Shown here one piece after another: positions 42,455 through 54,151 of a stretch of DNA of 64,000 bases. Below the pieces are notes generated by a model. The model ran no database searches. It saw only the letters and a list, made by a program, of their open reading frames with translations, and had not been told where the DNA came from. Each line of letters begins with the position of its first letter. The stretch's first letter is position 1. The position numbers and the translations under genes were made by a program. Origin of the DNA: Apoderus coryli (lineage: Eukaryota; Arthropoda; Insecta; Coleoptera; Attelabidae); the NCBI GenBank assembly GCA_911728435.2, contig OU452198.1:8156001-8220000 (forward strand), given 5' to 3'.

Positions 42455-43130
42455 ATACGAAGGTGGAATAATAAGTTTTTCAATTTCGCGCGCAGAAAGA
42501 GAAACCTGAATCATTTAGTTTATAGATGACAGCCATTGAGAGCAGCTAACATCGGTAATTTCTACAAAAATGGAAAAAAATAAACTTCGTGTGCTGCCTA
42601 AGAAAAAAAACATTACAGAAACCAAAAGAGACACCGAGACGTCAATTTGATTGGTTAAAAGTGGTTTACTGAGTTCGACCAAAAGAAGTCGTTACGTCAA
42701 AAAATCGTCAATAAAATGCATGGAATGATATCGGACGATGGAAGAGTGACAGTGGGTAAGTTGGCTGAGGCTGCAGGCATCTCAACTGAGCGGGTGCATC
42801 ATATTTTGCACGAAAGTTTCGATATGGAATAACTGTCCGCGCGATAAGTGCCGCGATGGCTGACGATCGACCACAAGCACAACCGTGTGACTGCTTCAAA
42901 GCTACGAATTGCTATGCCAACCACCATAACTCTCCAGATTTAGCACCCTCCGCCTATTTCCTGTTCCCAGACTTGAAGAAATTGCTTGCTGGGATGGGTC
43001 GAATGAAGTGGTCAGCGTTGAAACGCTTATTTTATTTTATGGGTCTTGTGGAATCTTATTATTTCAAGGAATAAAAAAATTACAAACACGTTGCACTAAA
43101 TGTATCGGGCTAAATGGAGATTATCTAAAA
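42455..43130 (+). pseudogene. Mariner transposase, HTH fused to C-terminus by internal deletion
   Basis: The N-terminal part reads KIVNKMHGMISDDGRVTVGK-like sequence then LAEAAGISTERVHHILHES (HTH linker). Then LSAR, stop, VPRWLTIDHKHNRVTASKL. Next, with the catalytic domain gone, NSPDLAPSAYFLFPDLKKLL (C-terminal DD34D block, where the catalytic Asp is Ala: PSAY against PSDY). The tail decays to NAYF...ITNTLH. A TIR-like ACGAAGGTGGAATAATAAGT stands at 42457 but the opposite end was not found. Two large parts of the gene, including the first two Asp residues, are missing. Confidence 0.82.
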
Positions 43131-44248
43131 AATAAAAGGATTTTTTGCCGCAAAAAAAAGGTACTGCAAAAATACAGTGAACTATGATTAATTTTTGTGC
43201 CCTCTGGGATTAAATTGCTTTAGGGATTATTGGGTCATAGAACTGATCAAAGTCATACACTCAACTTAAAGTCAGCGACGTTTCGCAGGTTTGAAAGCTT
43301 GAGAAAGAGGCAATAAGCCTTCAAAACTTCTGTGACTCTGAATTTAGTGTATTACTTTGATAAGCAATATATACGTAACCATAAAATCCTTATAAAAACA
43401 TTGGTAAAAAGATAAAAAGATGAGCTTATGTGACCAATAATAGCAAAACGCAGTTTATGTGGATACAATTTTTTTCAATACCCACATCAACTCCATCAAG
43501 GGCTTGACGAGATAAATTCTAACACTTATTGAAATATGTGTGGCGCAAAACTAATATTTGGAAATATTTGTCTTTTAATACGAATAAGTAAATTATTTAT
43601 GTGGACTTGACCTCATGTCTTATGGAAAATAGCATAGGAAATTGCTAAGGTCCATTCTGGCAAACATGAATCGCAAAGTGGTTGGGGATATTGAGGGCTC
43701 TATCTCACTAAGTATTACTGAAGTCATAATAATATTAAAAAAAAAACAATGAATTGCAATGTACAAATTTTAAATGTTTTTAATGGCTGATGAAGCGGCA
43801 ATATAGCCTGTGATGAAGGTTTTAACATTTGTTTCATTTTGCTATATTCAATTTATTTTAACTTTTCCGCGGTCAATACAGTTTTCGTACACAACTTGGG
43901 CTTATTTTCTGCCAAAATTATTCAATTTAATCGTTTTTGTATACATTTTTAACATTTTTTTTCACCATCACTATTTTTAAATAACTTTGGTTAATGACCA
44001 CTCTGTATACGGCATAAAAACTTACAACCCATCAGCACCTTTCGATGTGTCTGCTCGAAAAGAGCAACCATTAGTTGTCGATATACATCCCAGATAGCCG
44101 AGAACTATCTATATATACCTATAATACAAGCCTCGATTGTTTTATCGGATACCCAAAGCAATAATCATTAGCGAACAACCTGAGAAAACAGTTGAACATC
44201 TCCCATCTGTCGACAGTCAACTGTTTTTATAGGTAGTTCGATTTTGTT
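43131..44248. other. AT-rich spacer, no gene seen
   Basis: 43266-43330 includes GACGTTTCGCAGG and a GAGGC/GCCTTC stem reminiscent of the hammerhead-like class, but it lacks a CTGATGA core. Otherwise nothing. Confidence 0.35.
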
Positions 44249-44249
44249 T

Positions 44250-44594
44250 CTACTTCATTCCTTTCTCTATAATAATGTACCCTGTTGTTAATGTTGTGTT
44301 TGCGGTAGGGGGAGGAGGAAGGGTTTGTATTACATAATCTAGAGAGTTGTGACCTATGAGGGCATTAAAGTACTTTGATAATGAATGATCATATTTTTCA
44401 CATGATTCATGAATCAAAAAAATAAAATAGAATTTAAATATTTCACAGCACAATGTCTTCAGATCATGGATCCTCTGTTTCACTGGTGTTCCCATTTCGG
44501 GATTATCGTCGTAATCAGCAGTTAATTTGGTCTTTTCGTCATTTATCAGAATGATCTGAAGACATTGTGTTTCGGCTACATTCTCAAACTTCAT
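44250..44594 (-). other. Unassigned 114-codon ORF
   Basis: Starts MKFENVAETQCLQIILINDE and includes DYDDNPEMGTPVKQRIHDLK and a hydrophobic stretch IFKFYFIFLI. Amino-acid mix is protein-like but I recognise no family. Part of its sequence consists of the 19 bp inverted repeat at 44449-44569, which argues for a rearranged origin. Confidence 0.25.
44449..44569. repeat. Perfect 19 bp inverted repeat
   Basis: CACAATGTCTTCAGATCAT (44449-44467) and ATGATCTGAAGACATTGTG (44551-44569) are exact reverse complements with an 83 bp spacer. Confidence 0.92.
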
Positions 44595-44599
44595 TTTTC

Positions 44600-46400
44600 G
44601 AACACAAGAGAATGATGAACATTCTTATAGCTACGAATTTTAACTAACCAACAGCGACGTCTTTTTTGCATTGCATGTTCAAAGTTTCTTTACTGGGAAG
44701 TCTAAACTAAGAATTTTCTTTTCGAGCGAAATGTTGGTAAGCTCCAAGAACTACTACAACAAGTTCACACGCTTTACATAAAGAAGTTTCCTTAATTAGT
44801 AAAAACTAGTTATGAACTCCACAAATACGATACTTAGAAGCTTCTTGGTGAATTCGCTCGATTTTTGTCCAATGCTATCTCGACTAAAAGCCTATGTCGA
44901 TTCTCACTTCACACTTTGTGCCGAGTATTCTGCCAGAGAATTCGGGATATGCTAGCAAGTTGGGATTGAACTAAGTTAGCATTATCAGGGAACCAAATAT
45001 TTCAGCATTTTAAAGTCATCTTAAACCGAGTTAATTGAAGAATACACTCTAAAAGTAACATTTCAAGCTATTAGCAATCGCGACACCAAAAAATGATCAG
45101 TTCATGCTGTAAAATTTCGTGGTCAGTCTTTGGTCAAATCCATATAGTCTCAACTGGATCACTTTTGTATAAAGTTACTACAAAAAAACTGAGTCAAAAT
45201 GAATGGCTCACGGTGCACAAATCCTCAAACTTCCGACTTAATGTTTAGCTGTAACGGAGTTTATGTTTGATTTGTTCTTTGGGGAGAACTAAAGGTTTTT
45301 TGGACCGTACCCTTTTTTCTATTTCTTGCCTTAAATTTGTAATTGACCTCAACAACGAATATTTGGCACATAACGCAGATATTTGTATTCTGAAAGTTCG
45401 GATTCGAGATATGCAAAAATTGTATCTTCCCCTGTCGTGTATTGTTCTGGTTCTGATTCCCTCTTCGGAAATTGAATAATACTTCGATGATAGAAAATGG
45501 ACTGCGGATATTTATAATCGATTCCAACATCGAATAATTGGCCAGTAACAAAGTGTGTTTAAAATATTTTTTGAAAAAAACTTTAAATTTGTTGATACTT
45601 CGTTGGCAGAAGACAAAGACTCTTGGCCAGTAAGTTAATATTGAAATCTGATCTATTTCTGCATAATTCTCTTCGAGTACAAGTGCAAAGAATGCGACAG
45701 CTTTAACAATTTTTACCAGCCAAATAAAGAAGAAACCATCATTCGTTCTTTATAGCGCACAAGCTCCAACACTTAATCAGATAACTGAGCCCTCTATAAC
45801 GTGAATATTTCAGTCTTTGCAAAGAATTAGGTTGAAGACATTGCACGTTTACCACTTTCGTATCGCCAGTGTTGCCATATCAAAAACCATTATCATTAAT
45901 TAATTTGCAGATATCTTATTAGAGCCCGAGCAAGATTTAAAGTTAAATAACCTGAAGACATAACAAAAGGTATTGAATATCCCCAAAAATTGTAATATAT
46001 TCCGACTGCGTAAATTTACTTTCTCACCGCCTTGATCCTGTCTTATATAGTAGCATATCTGTACTACAAAATCTACCCCTTTTTCCACGAATACCACCCT
46101 TGCCGTCGAAATAAATGGAAATACGATATTTTACCAACCATTTCTCTTTTTGCCAATAATTAAATATCTTGATTAATGTCTACTTCCGAGAGCAAAAGTA
46201 ATTCTTTCCGACTGGCGTAGTAATATTTTGGAAATACACCAGCAACGGATGATTCAGTTTAGAAATGTTTTGATAATTTTGTCTGAAGCTGAAAATCATA
46301 AGTGAGAATGCCAGTGTAGGAGGAAGCATTTTGTTTCGATGGTTTCGATATGGTTAATAAAGGAATCTCTCATCACTACCTGGGAATATACCCTAGCCTC
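44600..46400. other. Unassigned; possibly decayed LINE sequence at its right end
   Basis: Base composition is less AT-biased than the rest, as in old coding sequence. I found no motif except that 46200-46400 leads directly into the RNase H relic that follows. Confidence 0.35.
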
Positions 46401-46420
46401 TTCACACAATTAGTAGATGC

Positions 46421-47128
46421 GTACCTGGACAGGAACTATCGGAACTGTAACATTGCGAGCCACTCTGATACCCAGGCGGCCATATTAGTTTGAGTTCATA
46501 TGTCATCAGCTCATAAAAGTTAATGAGGAATGCTTCAGAAGTCTTAATAAGTTTAATTGGCACCGTAAGGTGGAGGCCACACCGAGGAAGAAGAAGAAGA
46601 AGAAGTCTTAATGAGCTTAGCAAGAATAACCGAGTTTCCCTTGTCTGGATATTCGGCCAATAAGTTAGCAAAAAAGGGAGTGTCAACCCCTTTTGTAGGA
46701 CCTGATCCGTTCTGCGACTTAGGAAATCACACCTACAAGTAGCAGTTCAGAATTATGGAGGAAATATGCAAAGCAATACTCTAGCAAAATCTTCTTGGCC
46801 TGATACACTCCAAGATATTCCTTGGAAACTTCAATTATGATAGATTCAAAAGCTGTTTGGATCTCAGTAAGAACGGGATACGTATCCTTACAGGATTTCT
46901 TACAGAAAATTGTCGCCTTAGGAAACATATGGCAATATTATGCCTAGAAGAAAGTGACGAACTCAGATTCTCTAGGGAGGAAGTTGAAACTCCAGATCAC
47001 CTAGTAACAGAATGCGCTGCTATTAGAAGCCAACGCATGAAATCGTGCAATATGGAGACGTGTTGTCCCTGAAAGTAGCCAAGCTACTGGAGTTCATAAC
47101 AGCTCTAGAACTTGATGCAGAGTTGTAA
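46421..47128 (+). pseudogene. LINE ORF2 RNase H and C-terminus (second type)
   Basis: NRNYRNCNIASHSDTQAAI has the RNase H 'SDSQAAI' Asp block. SSYVISS follows, then a 49 bp insertion, then NRVSLVWIFGQ (from VWxPGH; the following NExAD part is deleted) and LAKKGVSTPFVGPDPFCDLG. The frame continues with stops to FLGNFNYDRFKSCLDLSKNG, IRILTGFLTENCRLRKHMAI, EETPDHLVTECAAIRSQRMK-like sequence (observed EVETPDHLVTECAAIRSQRM) and ends ITALELDAEL with stop at 47126-47128. 'CRLRKHM...CRFCxxExETxEHLxxxC' is the C-terminal zinc-knuckle-like block, here with Cys changed to Ser in RFSREE. Old, with at least three stops and frameshifts. Confidence 0.85.
46552..46600 (+). mobile_element. 49 bp LINE-tail insertion with (AAG)n tail and 15 bp target duplication
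   Basis: AGAAGTCTTAATAAG (46537-46551) and AGAAGTCTTAATGAG (46601-46615) flank TTTAATTGGCACCGTAAGGT and then GGAGGCCACACCGAGG plus (AAG)n. The 'GGTGGAGGCCACACCGA(AAG)n' text is a familiar 3' end of insect LINE/SINE elements, so this is an extremely 5'-truncated copy. It sits in the middle of the RNase H coding relic. Confidence 0.8.
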
Positions 47129-47134
47129 CTTGAG

Positions 47135-48925
47135 ACACAGTGCAAGTAACTCAAGACAGTGGACACAATAGACCCTCAGGTCGCAGTGTATTAGACACCT
47201 GCCTTTAGCCATTATTTCTCCACTCCCTGTTGAGCATTCGAGAAAGCATCTCAATAATCAACAGCATGGAATTTATGAGCTTAATCATATGGCCTTATTT
47301 TTAATGGCTGGGTTTCCAAGTGTATTTCAGGAATTCTAGCCATTAATATGTCTGCGCATGACTTTGAGCAGGAGTAAAAGCCATATAAAATCTCCTCTGA
47401 TAGATAATCGGTCATAAAAGTCTCAAGCAAGGCCCACATCGTGTGGTCAAAACAGACAATCAAATATCGGGATAATCAAGAATTTAGGTCTGATCTGGAT
47501 CCGTGGCAACTATGGTTTAAAGGGGAATTAAATGACGGACTCTCTGGTAAGAGAGGGGACTGAGGAACAATTTGTCGGACCAGCATAATACCACAACATT
47601 GGGTGAAGTAACCCTTATACAAGCGAGTCTGCAGCAAAATAATCGGCTTCATTAAGAATATTGAGTTGCAAGTAGGAGTTGGAGATAGCCAGCACTTTGA
47701 GGGCCCATTATCTGCCATTCCAACCATCTTGAAATGATAGCACCTCATGTTGGATATTTAGTGTAGCTTTCTCCAAAATCTTATTAAAGTCCCTCCGCCA
47801 CTTATAACTTCAAATTGGTATCTGCGTTTACAGAAAATTTGCAAATGGCTCAGTTTCTACTAATTGACACGACCATTTGAATACTGAGCCAGCCTCTGTA
47901 GCGCCTATGTAGACTGGATGGCCATCTCCTAAAAAATATCTGCGCGAACGGCTCGAATATATCCAAAGAACTTTCCCAAATCTCTAAATTACTCTACATC
48001 TATAGAACGATTGGAGGAAAAGTAGTCCTTCAAAGGTGAGTAATTAAATATCCTTCAGATGACTTCTAAACTAACAAAGATATCCTGAATCAGATCGTGT
48101 GCTCTATCTATCATGTCTTTACTAGAAAGGGCGTAAGATCGATTAGTCTGGACTTATGGCAGTAGCTGTTTAGAGGTTTCTATAACAGGGCTGTGAATTT
48201 AACTCCTGTATTGTGGGTCTTGAATGATTTGACTGACTAGGTAACGAAACTAATATTCCAAGGCTCTTCATTAGGCAAGGTAGATACGAGCCATTATAAA
48301 TAAAGGCTTGAGACATGAATGTTTGATATATGATGGTTCTATTCAAAGGTTTCCTAGCTCTCCCACGAAAACCCACAATTTTCGTAGCTAAGCAGCTGAA
48401 AATCTTCCAAACCCAAAACTTTCAAATATTCGTATCTACAAATATTTTATTTGTCAAAATACAGGCACTTGTTTGCCTATTTTGCCGTAATTGTAGTGCT
48501 TTAGTTGTTGTCCAAGTCTCACTTCTCTTTCTTCTACAACAGAAAAACACATTGATCCTCTGTAGTAGCTTCTTTTCCTGCGATATAAATCGCTTTAGTA
48601 AAAATATCAGTTTTACCGATGTTAAGCTTATAAGTTTTTCTTAGAATATTGTTTTTTGGCTATTCAACTAGTATAGAGGAAAATTTGTTTTTCTGTTATA
48701 ATTACTTAATATAATTTTATTTTTATTTATATATTTTTATTTGTTTTAATTTAAAATATTTTATTTTTATTTTTTATTTTTATTCTATCATTTATAATGT
48801 GGATTACTTATTTTCATTTATTGTATTCAATATGAATAAGTCTTACCTTCATATACATGTAAGTTTTGTTTTTCAAAAGGCCACGAATTTAGGATAGTTA
48901 ATATCGATATTGCGTTATTAATTTG
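47135..48925. other. Unassigned; very AT-rich from 48650 to 48850
   Basis: 47280-48200 is moderately GC-rich with minus-strand ORFs (47281-47463; 47476-47748) without recognised domains. 48690-48800 is almost pure A/T with TTTTTATTTA-like runs. Confidence 0.35.
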
Positions 48926-48989
48926 GAGTGTGGATCGCAACATACTCAGCTTGGTCTATTAAGTCAGGGCTTCAAATTGGAGCAGTTTC

Positions 48990-49180
48990 TGGAAATGTAG
49001 CCTACAACCATTCTCTTCAGATATTCCTTTTATGTGCTGTGATTCCATCCATTATAACTGATACCCTGTTTCATATTTTTCGACAGACTTTAGCGGTAGC
49101 AGATTTGAGAAAAACGTGTTTGATTCCTCCAGAATCTCTTGAGGAACTTCATCTTCATTTTCACTATTCATTAATTCAAA
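48990..49180 (-). pseudogene. Possible N-terminal relic of a tyrosine-recombinase-like transposon protein
   Basis: Minus strand: NFELMNSENEDEVPQEILEE, SNTFFSNLLPLKSVEKYETG, YQL, stop, then QHIKGISEEN and in another frame VGYISRNCSNLKP. The order 'NLLPxKSxxxYExxYxxF...W...FSENVLLAYFxxLSxxLKPSTLW' is common at the start of insect transposon-like proteins with a SAM-like core-binding domain. Only this N-terminal piece is seen. The match is from memory and weak. Confidence 0.33.
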
Positions 49181-49544
49181 GTTTTTGAGGGCCTGTTAAT
49201 TGTAAACAAAAAACAACATTAACAACATCCCATCTACTTTGTTTATATTAGGCCATCTTTACATATTTTATTTTTCAATTGTTTGGGATCTACAAGATGG
49301 ACAAATATTAATCGTCGCGTCCACTCTTACTGTATGCGTCTTATTTATGTACTTTTCCTTTAACATCTGTTGCTAATAATTGGGAATAATGAAAGTATTT
49401 TTCATCTATTTTCCTAAATTTAGCGTCTACTAAACGCAAGATAGTTTGTGGAATTGTTGGGAATGTGGCAATTTTAAAACTATCAATAACCGTGCTGGCC
49501 AGTACATCAGACCAACCAACGAACATTAAGGTAAGTCCTTAAGG

Positions 49545-51190
49545 CCCCGTTTGTTGGTTACTTCATCAAATATGTGATAATTTAAATGTTTTCTATGTGC
49601 AAAGTATTGAAGACATTTTGTCTGAAATTGATACTAGTAACGGTATGTCTTACACAAATTTTATTCAAACTCGTGTGTTAACAATGGATAATTTTAGACT
49701 CATAGATCTAAGCGACTTAAAAAAGGTAATATTTGATTTGCCCAATAAAGGTAGTATTGACGAATTTACTGCTCAATTTTGAAAAACTATTTATTCTGCT
49801 ATCGATAAACCATTACTAAATTTAATAAACTTCTCTCTGGAAACTGATAGGATTCCGTCTGCTTTGAAAGTTTCTGTTGTCACTCCGGTACCTAAAGTTC
49901 ATCGGATCGTAGACGCTAGTGATCTGAGGCCAATAAATATGTTATCCACTATCGAAAAAATAATTGAGAGAATAGTGCATGATCAACTGTTGGAGTTTGT
50001 GAATACAAATGATGTGCTTTACGTAAATCAGTTAGGGTTTCGGAAGGGTTATGGTTGTGAAACGGCTGTCCAGAATATATTGTTTGACTTGAAGAGTGAC
50101 TCTGATTGTGGTCGGATAATAGGTGCTTGGATATCAACCGAGCTTTCGAGACTATTGATAAGGGAAAACTTCTATTGAAATAAAAAAAAATGGGAATTTC
50201 AGGAATTGCTTTGCTTGGCCGACTATCTAGAGAATAGAAAACAAAGGACAAAAATTAATGGATTTGTTTCACCGGAGATAGAGAATGTTCATGGCGCACC
50301 ACAGGGTAGTTCTTTGGGACCGCTCTTGTTTCTACTCTATATTAATGATATTGTGCATGCCATTGATCACAACAAAATTCATCTATTTGCTGATGATACT
50401 CTTATCTATTTTTCGAGTAATAGCCTTTCCGAAGTTGTAAATACCTTGAATATGGATCTGTCTCGCGTTGTTTCTTGGTGTAACGGTAATTTAATTAAAT
50501 TAAATAATAATAAGACAAAATGTATGATTTTCGGCAGTAAACACATCCACGCTGAATATTCTAATTTAAACACAAAAATAATGATGAACGGTGAAGTCGT
50601 GGAGAGAGTGGAAAGTATGAAGTATTTCGGTATTATTATCGATAGTAATCTGACTTTTAAAGACCATGTATTGTTTGTTATTTCAAGAGTCTCGAAATCT
50701 GTACATTTCTTAGTTAGTATAGCCACTTCATTGACGAGATATTCAAGATTGATGGCTTACAATACTCTTGTATCGCCCCAGTATACATTTTCTGCCTCCA
50801 TTTTGTACAATGCAAATAAGAACGAGATAGATCGGCTTCAGAAATTGCAGAATAGAGCTATGAGGGCGATTCTTGGTGTAGGTCGAAGAACTCCCATCCG
50901 CTGGATTGGTTTTCGGTGTCTGAGTATTTAGAATTTAGGACTCTTACACTGATCCATAAAATGAAAGTCGGTTTGACGCCAGGTTATCTGACATCCAAAT
51001 TGCTTGTGAACTCGGATGTTCATGACTACGACACAAGAACAAGAAATTATATCAGAGTTACAACAAAAAACAAAAAATGCTCTAAAAGTACATTATTTCA
51101 TAAAGGCCTTGTGGTTGGTATAATGAATTGAACGTATCTGTGAAGGACTGCACTACCATTGCGAAAAATACTTATGTTCAAAGTAAATAG
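49545..51190 (+). pseudogene. Jockey/BS-like LINE ORF2 (RT), frameshifted
   Basis: In order: FYVQSIEDILSEIDTSNGMS; DNFRLIDLSDLKKVIFDLPN; LETDRIPSALKVSVVTPVPK; DASDLRPINMLSTIEKIIER (RT motif 2); NQLGFRKGYGCETAVQNILF; a decayed motif A (GRIIGAWISTELSRLLIRE, where AFD is gone). After a frameshift ADYLENRKQRTKING, NVHGAPQGSSLGPLLFLLYI (motif B), IHLFADDTLIYFS (motif C, intact), LNNNKTKCMIFGSKHIHAEY, SMKYFGIIIDSNLTFKDHV, and RLQKLQNRAMRAILGVGRRT, then a frameshift to TLTLIHKMKVGLTPGYLTSK and CSKSTLFHKGLVV. The endonuclease is missing (5' truncated). About four lesions. The copy is fairly young by length of open blocks. Confidence 0.9.
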
Positions 51191-51194
51191 CTAT

Positions 51195-53620
51195 TTGTAT
51201 AATACAAAAAATAAGCTATTTATTTTAAAATCTAAAGGCACTTCATGATTTATCTTTTCATCATCTTCTGTGTCTGTCACAATCTTCTATTGTATCCCTA
51301 ACAAATTTCTTTTCCACTTCAACCCCTTTGCCAGTAAAAATATTTTGATTTGTGTTAATTAAATTTCATTTTCCGATTTGAAAAATAAAATCCTTTCAAT
51401 GGGACACAATTTTTAATTTTTCATATATTTTTTTGATTGTTTTATTACATGAAAAGGAAAAAAAAAAAAACGTTAATTAATAATTCCTCCTTTATTCTGG
51501 TGTGTGTATATTTTTTTGTGTTCCATTTTGTAGAAAGGAAGTGATTGGGGTTTTTCTTTTGTGGAAAATTGTAACTGAACAAAAGGGGTGCCAAAGGGAT
51601 GATATGATCAAAGAAACGGGTAGCTGAAAAAAAGGGAAAGAGTTATTATTCAATCCATATCTGTATGAATTTAAAATATTTATTCAAAATTAATTTGAAT
51701 ATAACAATGTATCAAATAAAAGAAAGCAAACAATAAAAAATCAACTCCACAGAATATGTAATCCAATTATGACAACGGAAACTAGTTTTGGCTTAACAAG
51801 CCATCATCAGACCAGTTGACAAAACATCTGTGTACAGAAACCATCACCTTTAACCCTGTTACAAGTCCAAAAAGTCACTTACCTTCGAAATTCATATGCT
51901 TTATTAATCTTTGGTAATAATTAATAATAATAAACAATGTTTTACAATTTACCACATATATGGATACTATACACAGTATGATCCAATGATAATTGTCTCT
52001 TTTTCCCATTCTCGTATTCCAACTCAATACTCTTGTTTTTAATGTCGGTATTCACTGACTAGGGCTTCGGTGATTGGTACTATTTTTCCTTTGTTTACCT
52101 AAAAATGTAAATAAAGTTTTAGGTTAATTTATAAGTCATTCGAATCTTACAAACCTATCGTCGATGGCTTCTTCTCGCTGGGGACTCCTTTTGCATATTG
52201 TTGCTAAGAATTATCCTACTATTATTGTTTATATTCATCTACGACGTCAATTTTAATAACATGCCATTTCGTCACAATTATTGACCAATCACAAAATTGG
52301 AATACGGTTTGACCTCTAATTTCCCGGCGAATTTGTCTTTGTTAAAGACAAGAATTAAGTGGTTCGGCCATTTTATTGATTTCTGTGGAAACAGTAGCGA
52401 TAAAAACTTGATTAAGTTTGGTAAAACTATTGTGGAGGCACTTGTAGTAGATTTTATTGGTGCTCCACGTAATTGATTTGGTAGTTTTATATTCGGGAAC
52501 TTTTCGCTGCAAAGTCGAACTGTATTTCACCAACTAAAAGGCCATCCAACAACTAAGGTAGGATACCATATTCAATAAAGTACTTTATGCTTAAGTAGAT
52601 TGTGCTGTATGCTGACCCCATTCTCTGCTTTTAGGCCTTCTTCTTTATTTTCTTGGGCTTTGTCCCGTTTTATTGTGCTGTGCTGTTTGTAAGCGCTTTT
52701 TGCCGTAACCATTGCATGTGTTGCGTATCACTGGTTTGGCTTGTAAAGAGTCTTCAACACCGTACTCGTACTATCAACCCGGTAGCTGGACCACATACAT
52801 AGCGTGGATTACTGGTGTGTGTTCCCATACTTGTTGGTGCCCCGAGTACATGGTCTGAGGATTGGATTGAGCCTACGCAAAATCCAGGCTCCACAGATAA
52901 GCAATTCTTAGATAATAGTATAAATACCATATCTACACCTACACAGATCAACAATTAAACAACAATTAAAGTTTCATTTAGAACCGGTACCTACTAGTCA
53001 TTAAAATTTATTAAGTATTTCGTCTTTCATATTATACCTAGTTATCAAAAATAAATAAGTGTTATATAAGTTAGTTTACCGTTGGCCACTCTGTAAGCGT
53101 CCCCATAGTACTATGGTAACGAGGTTCGGCATTTAAGTGTTTCGTATATTTCGTGTGCCTACTTATTTGCTTAGCGTTAAGAATACCTTGAAATAATTAT
53201 TGTTTGTGATAAATTAAGTAGTTATATATATATATATAGGTTCTAGGGGATACCTACCCGTTAGTTTATAAGACTGATTTTTTGTGTCTTTTAACTGTAA
53301 GTGTCGCTTTCTGTCCATAATAGTAATAAGCATAATATAAAATATAAAATAATTTCTAAATTTAAAATCAATCAGCTGATGAACCCTATCTAAGTGTCAC
53401 TTCTCATCTGCTTCTTATTCTCACTTGGTAGGAGGCCCTAAGCCTAGTTCATAGAGTAATAAATATTGGGATAGTCCTTTATATATTATATATAGCTCAT
53501 ATTTTTAATTATTTTTATTATATATTTATAGTCATTTTATTTAATATATTTATATTTATCTACCTTGAAGGAACTGTCTTGTCATTTTCTATAGACAATT
53601 TCCTATTTTGTTTAATCACC
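51195..53620. other. Unassigned, with degenerate hammerhead-like motif and (TA)n
   Basis: Minus-strand CTGATGATGGCTTGTTAAGC then CAAAACTAGTTTCC (51810-51776) keeps CTGATGA and stem II GGCTT/AAGCC, but the GAAA core reads AAAA and stem I does not form. 52600-52960 is GC-richer with no known gene. (TA)8-9 lies at about 53224-53240. Otherwise AT-rich, nothing seen. Confidence 0.4.
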
Positions 53621-53623
53621 ATA

Positions 53624-53738
53624 ACTATCAATACACTAAGCGGGCAAAAATAGGTGGGGCCTTTTTAATAATACGTTTAAGTATAACCCACGACCTCACC
53701 GTTTGGCTAGCGGGATATAGGCCCAATGTATTGATAGT
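53624..53738. repeat. Small foldback, 12 bp perfect ends
   Basis: ACTATCAATACA (53624-53635) and TGTATTGATAGT (53727-53738) face each other, with a further imperfect GCGGG/CGGG pairing inward. MITE-sized (115 bp). No clear target duplication. Confidence 0.7.
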
Positions 53739-53905
53739 GCGTCTGCGTCGATATAGTTTATTTCAAGGTTAGATTTGATATATACTTCCCCCCTTTGTCC
53801 GTTCATCGCGTTAGCCCGTTGAACGTGGCAACCCTCAACAAGCACAACACTATAAAATAACTATGTGTCGGGCTCTTTGAGGGTTGAAGTTTGATGTTTT
53901 CTGTA

Positions 53906-54107
53906 CATCATCACTATCAGCATTCACTCGCTAACGTGTATGAATTACTCTAAGTCAGGCATTCCTGTTTTGGACCCTAAGATGGCTAAACAGGCCGATC
54001 CTCGAGCCGCAAATCCTGTCACAAAATTGACACACCCAATCACCATCATTTACCGGTTGGTGTAGGTAATTCATATACCCGTTAGCGAGTAAATGCTGAT
54101 GATGATG
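53906..54107. repeat. Foldback, about 42 bp arms
   Basis: 53906-53948 (CAGCATTCACTCGCTAACG core) pairs with 54066-54107 (CGTTAGCGAGTAAATGCTG core) with few mismatches, around an ~117 bp loop. Could be a MITE or a hairpin transcript source. Confidence 0.8.
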
Positions 54108-54151
54108 ATTGGGCGGATCGGTTGGGATAGTATGGGATGGATGAGTATTTG

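Noticed and set aside
43266..43330. Further hammerhead-like motif
   Set aside because: No CTGATGA core. Only a GAGGC/GCCTTC stem and a GTTTCG block, so not supported.
52590..53620. Solo LTR of an LTR retrotransposon
   Set aside because: No TG...CA ends with a short duplication, no primer-binding site and no second LTR could be shown.
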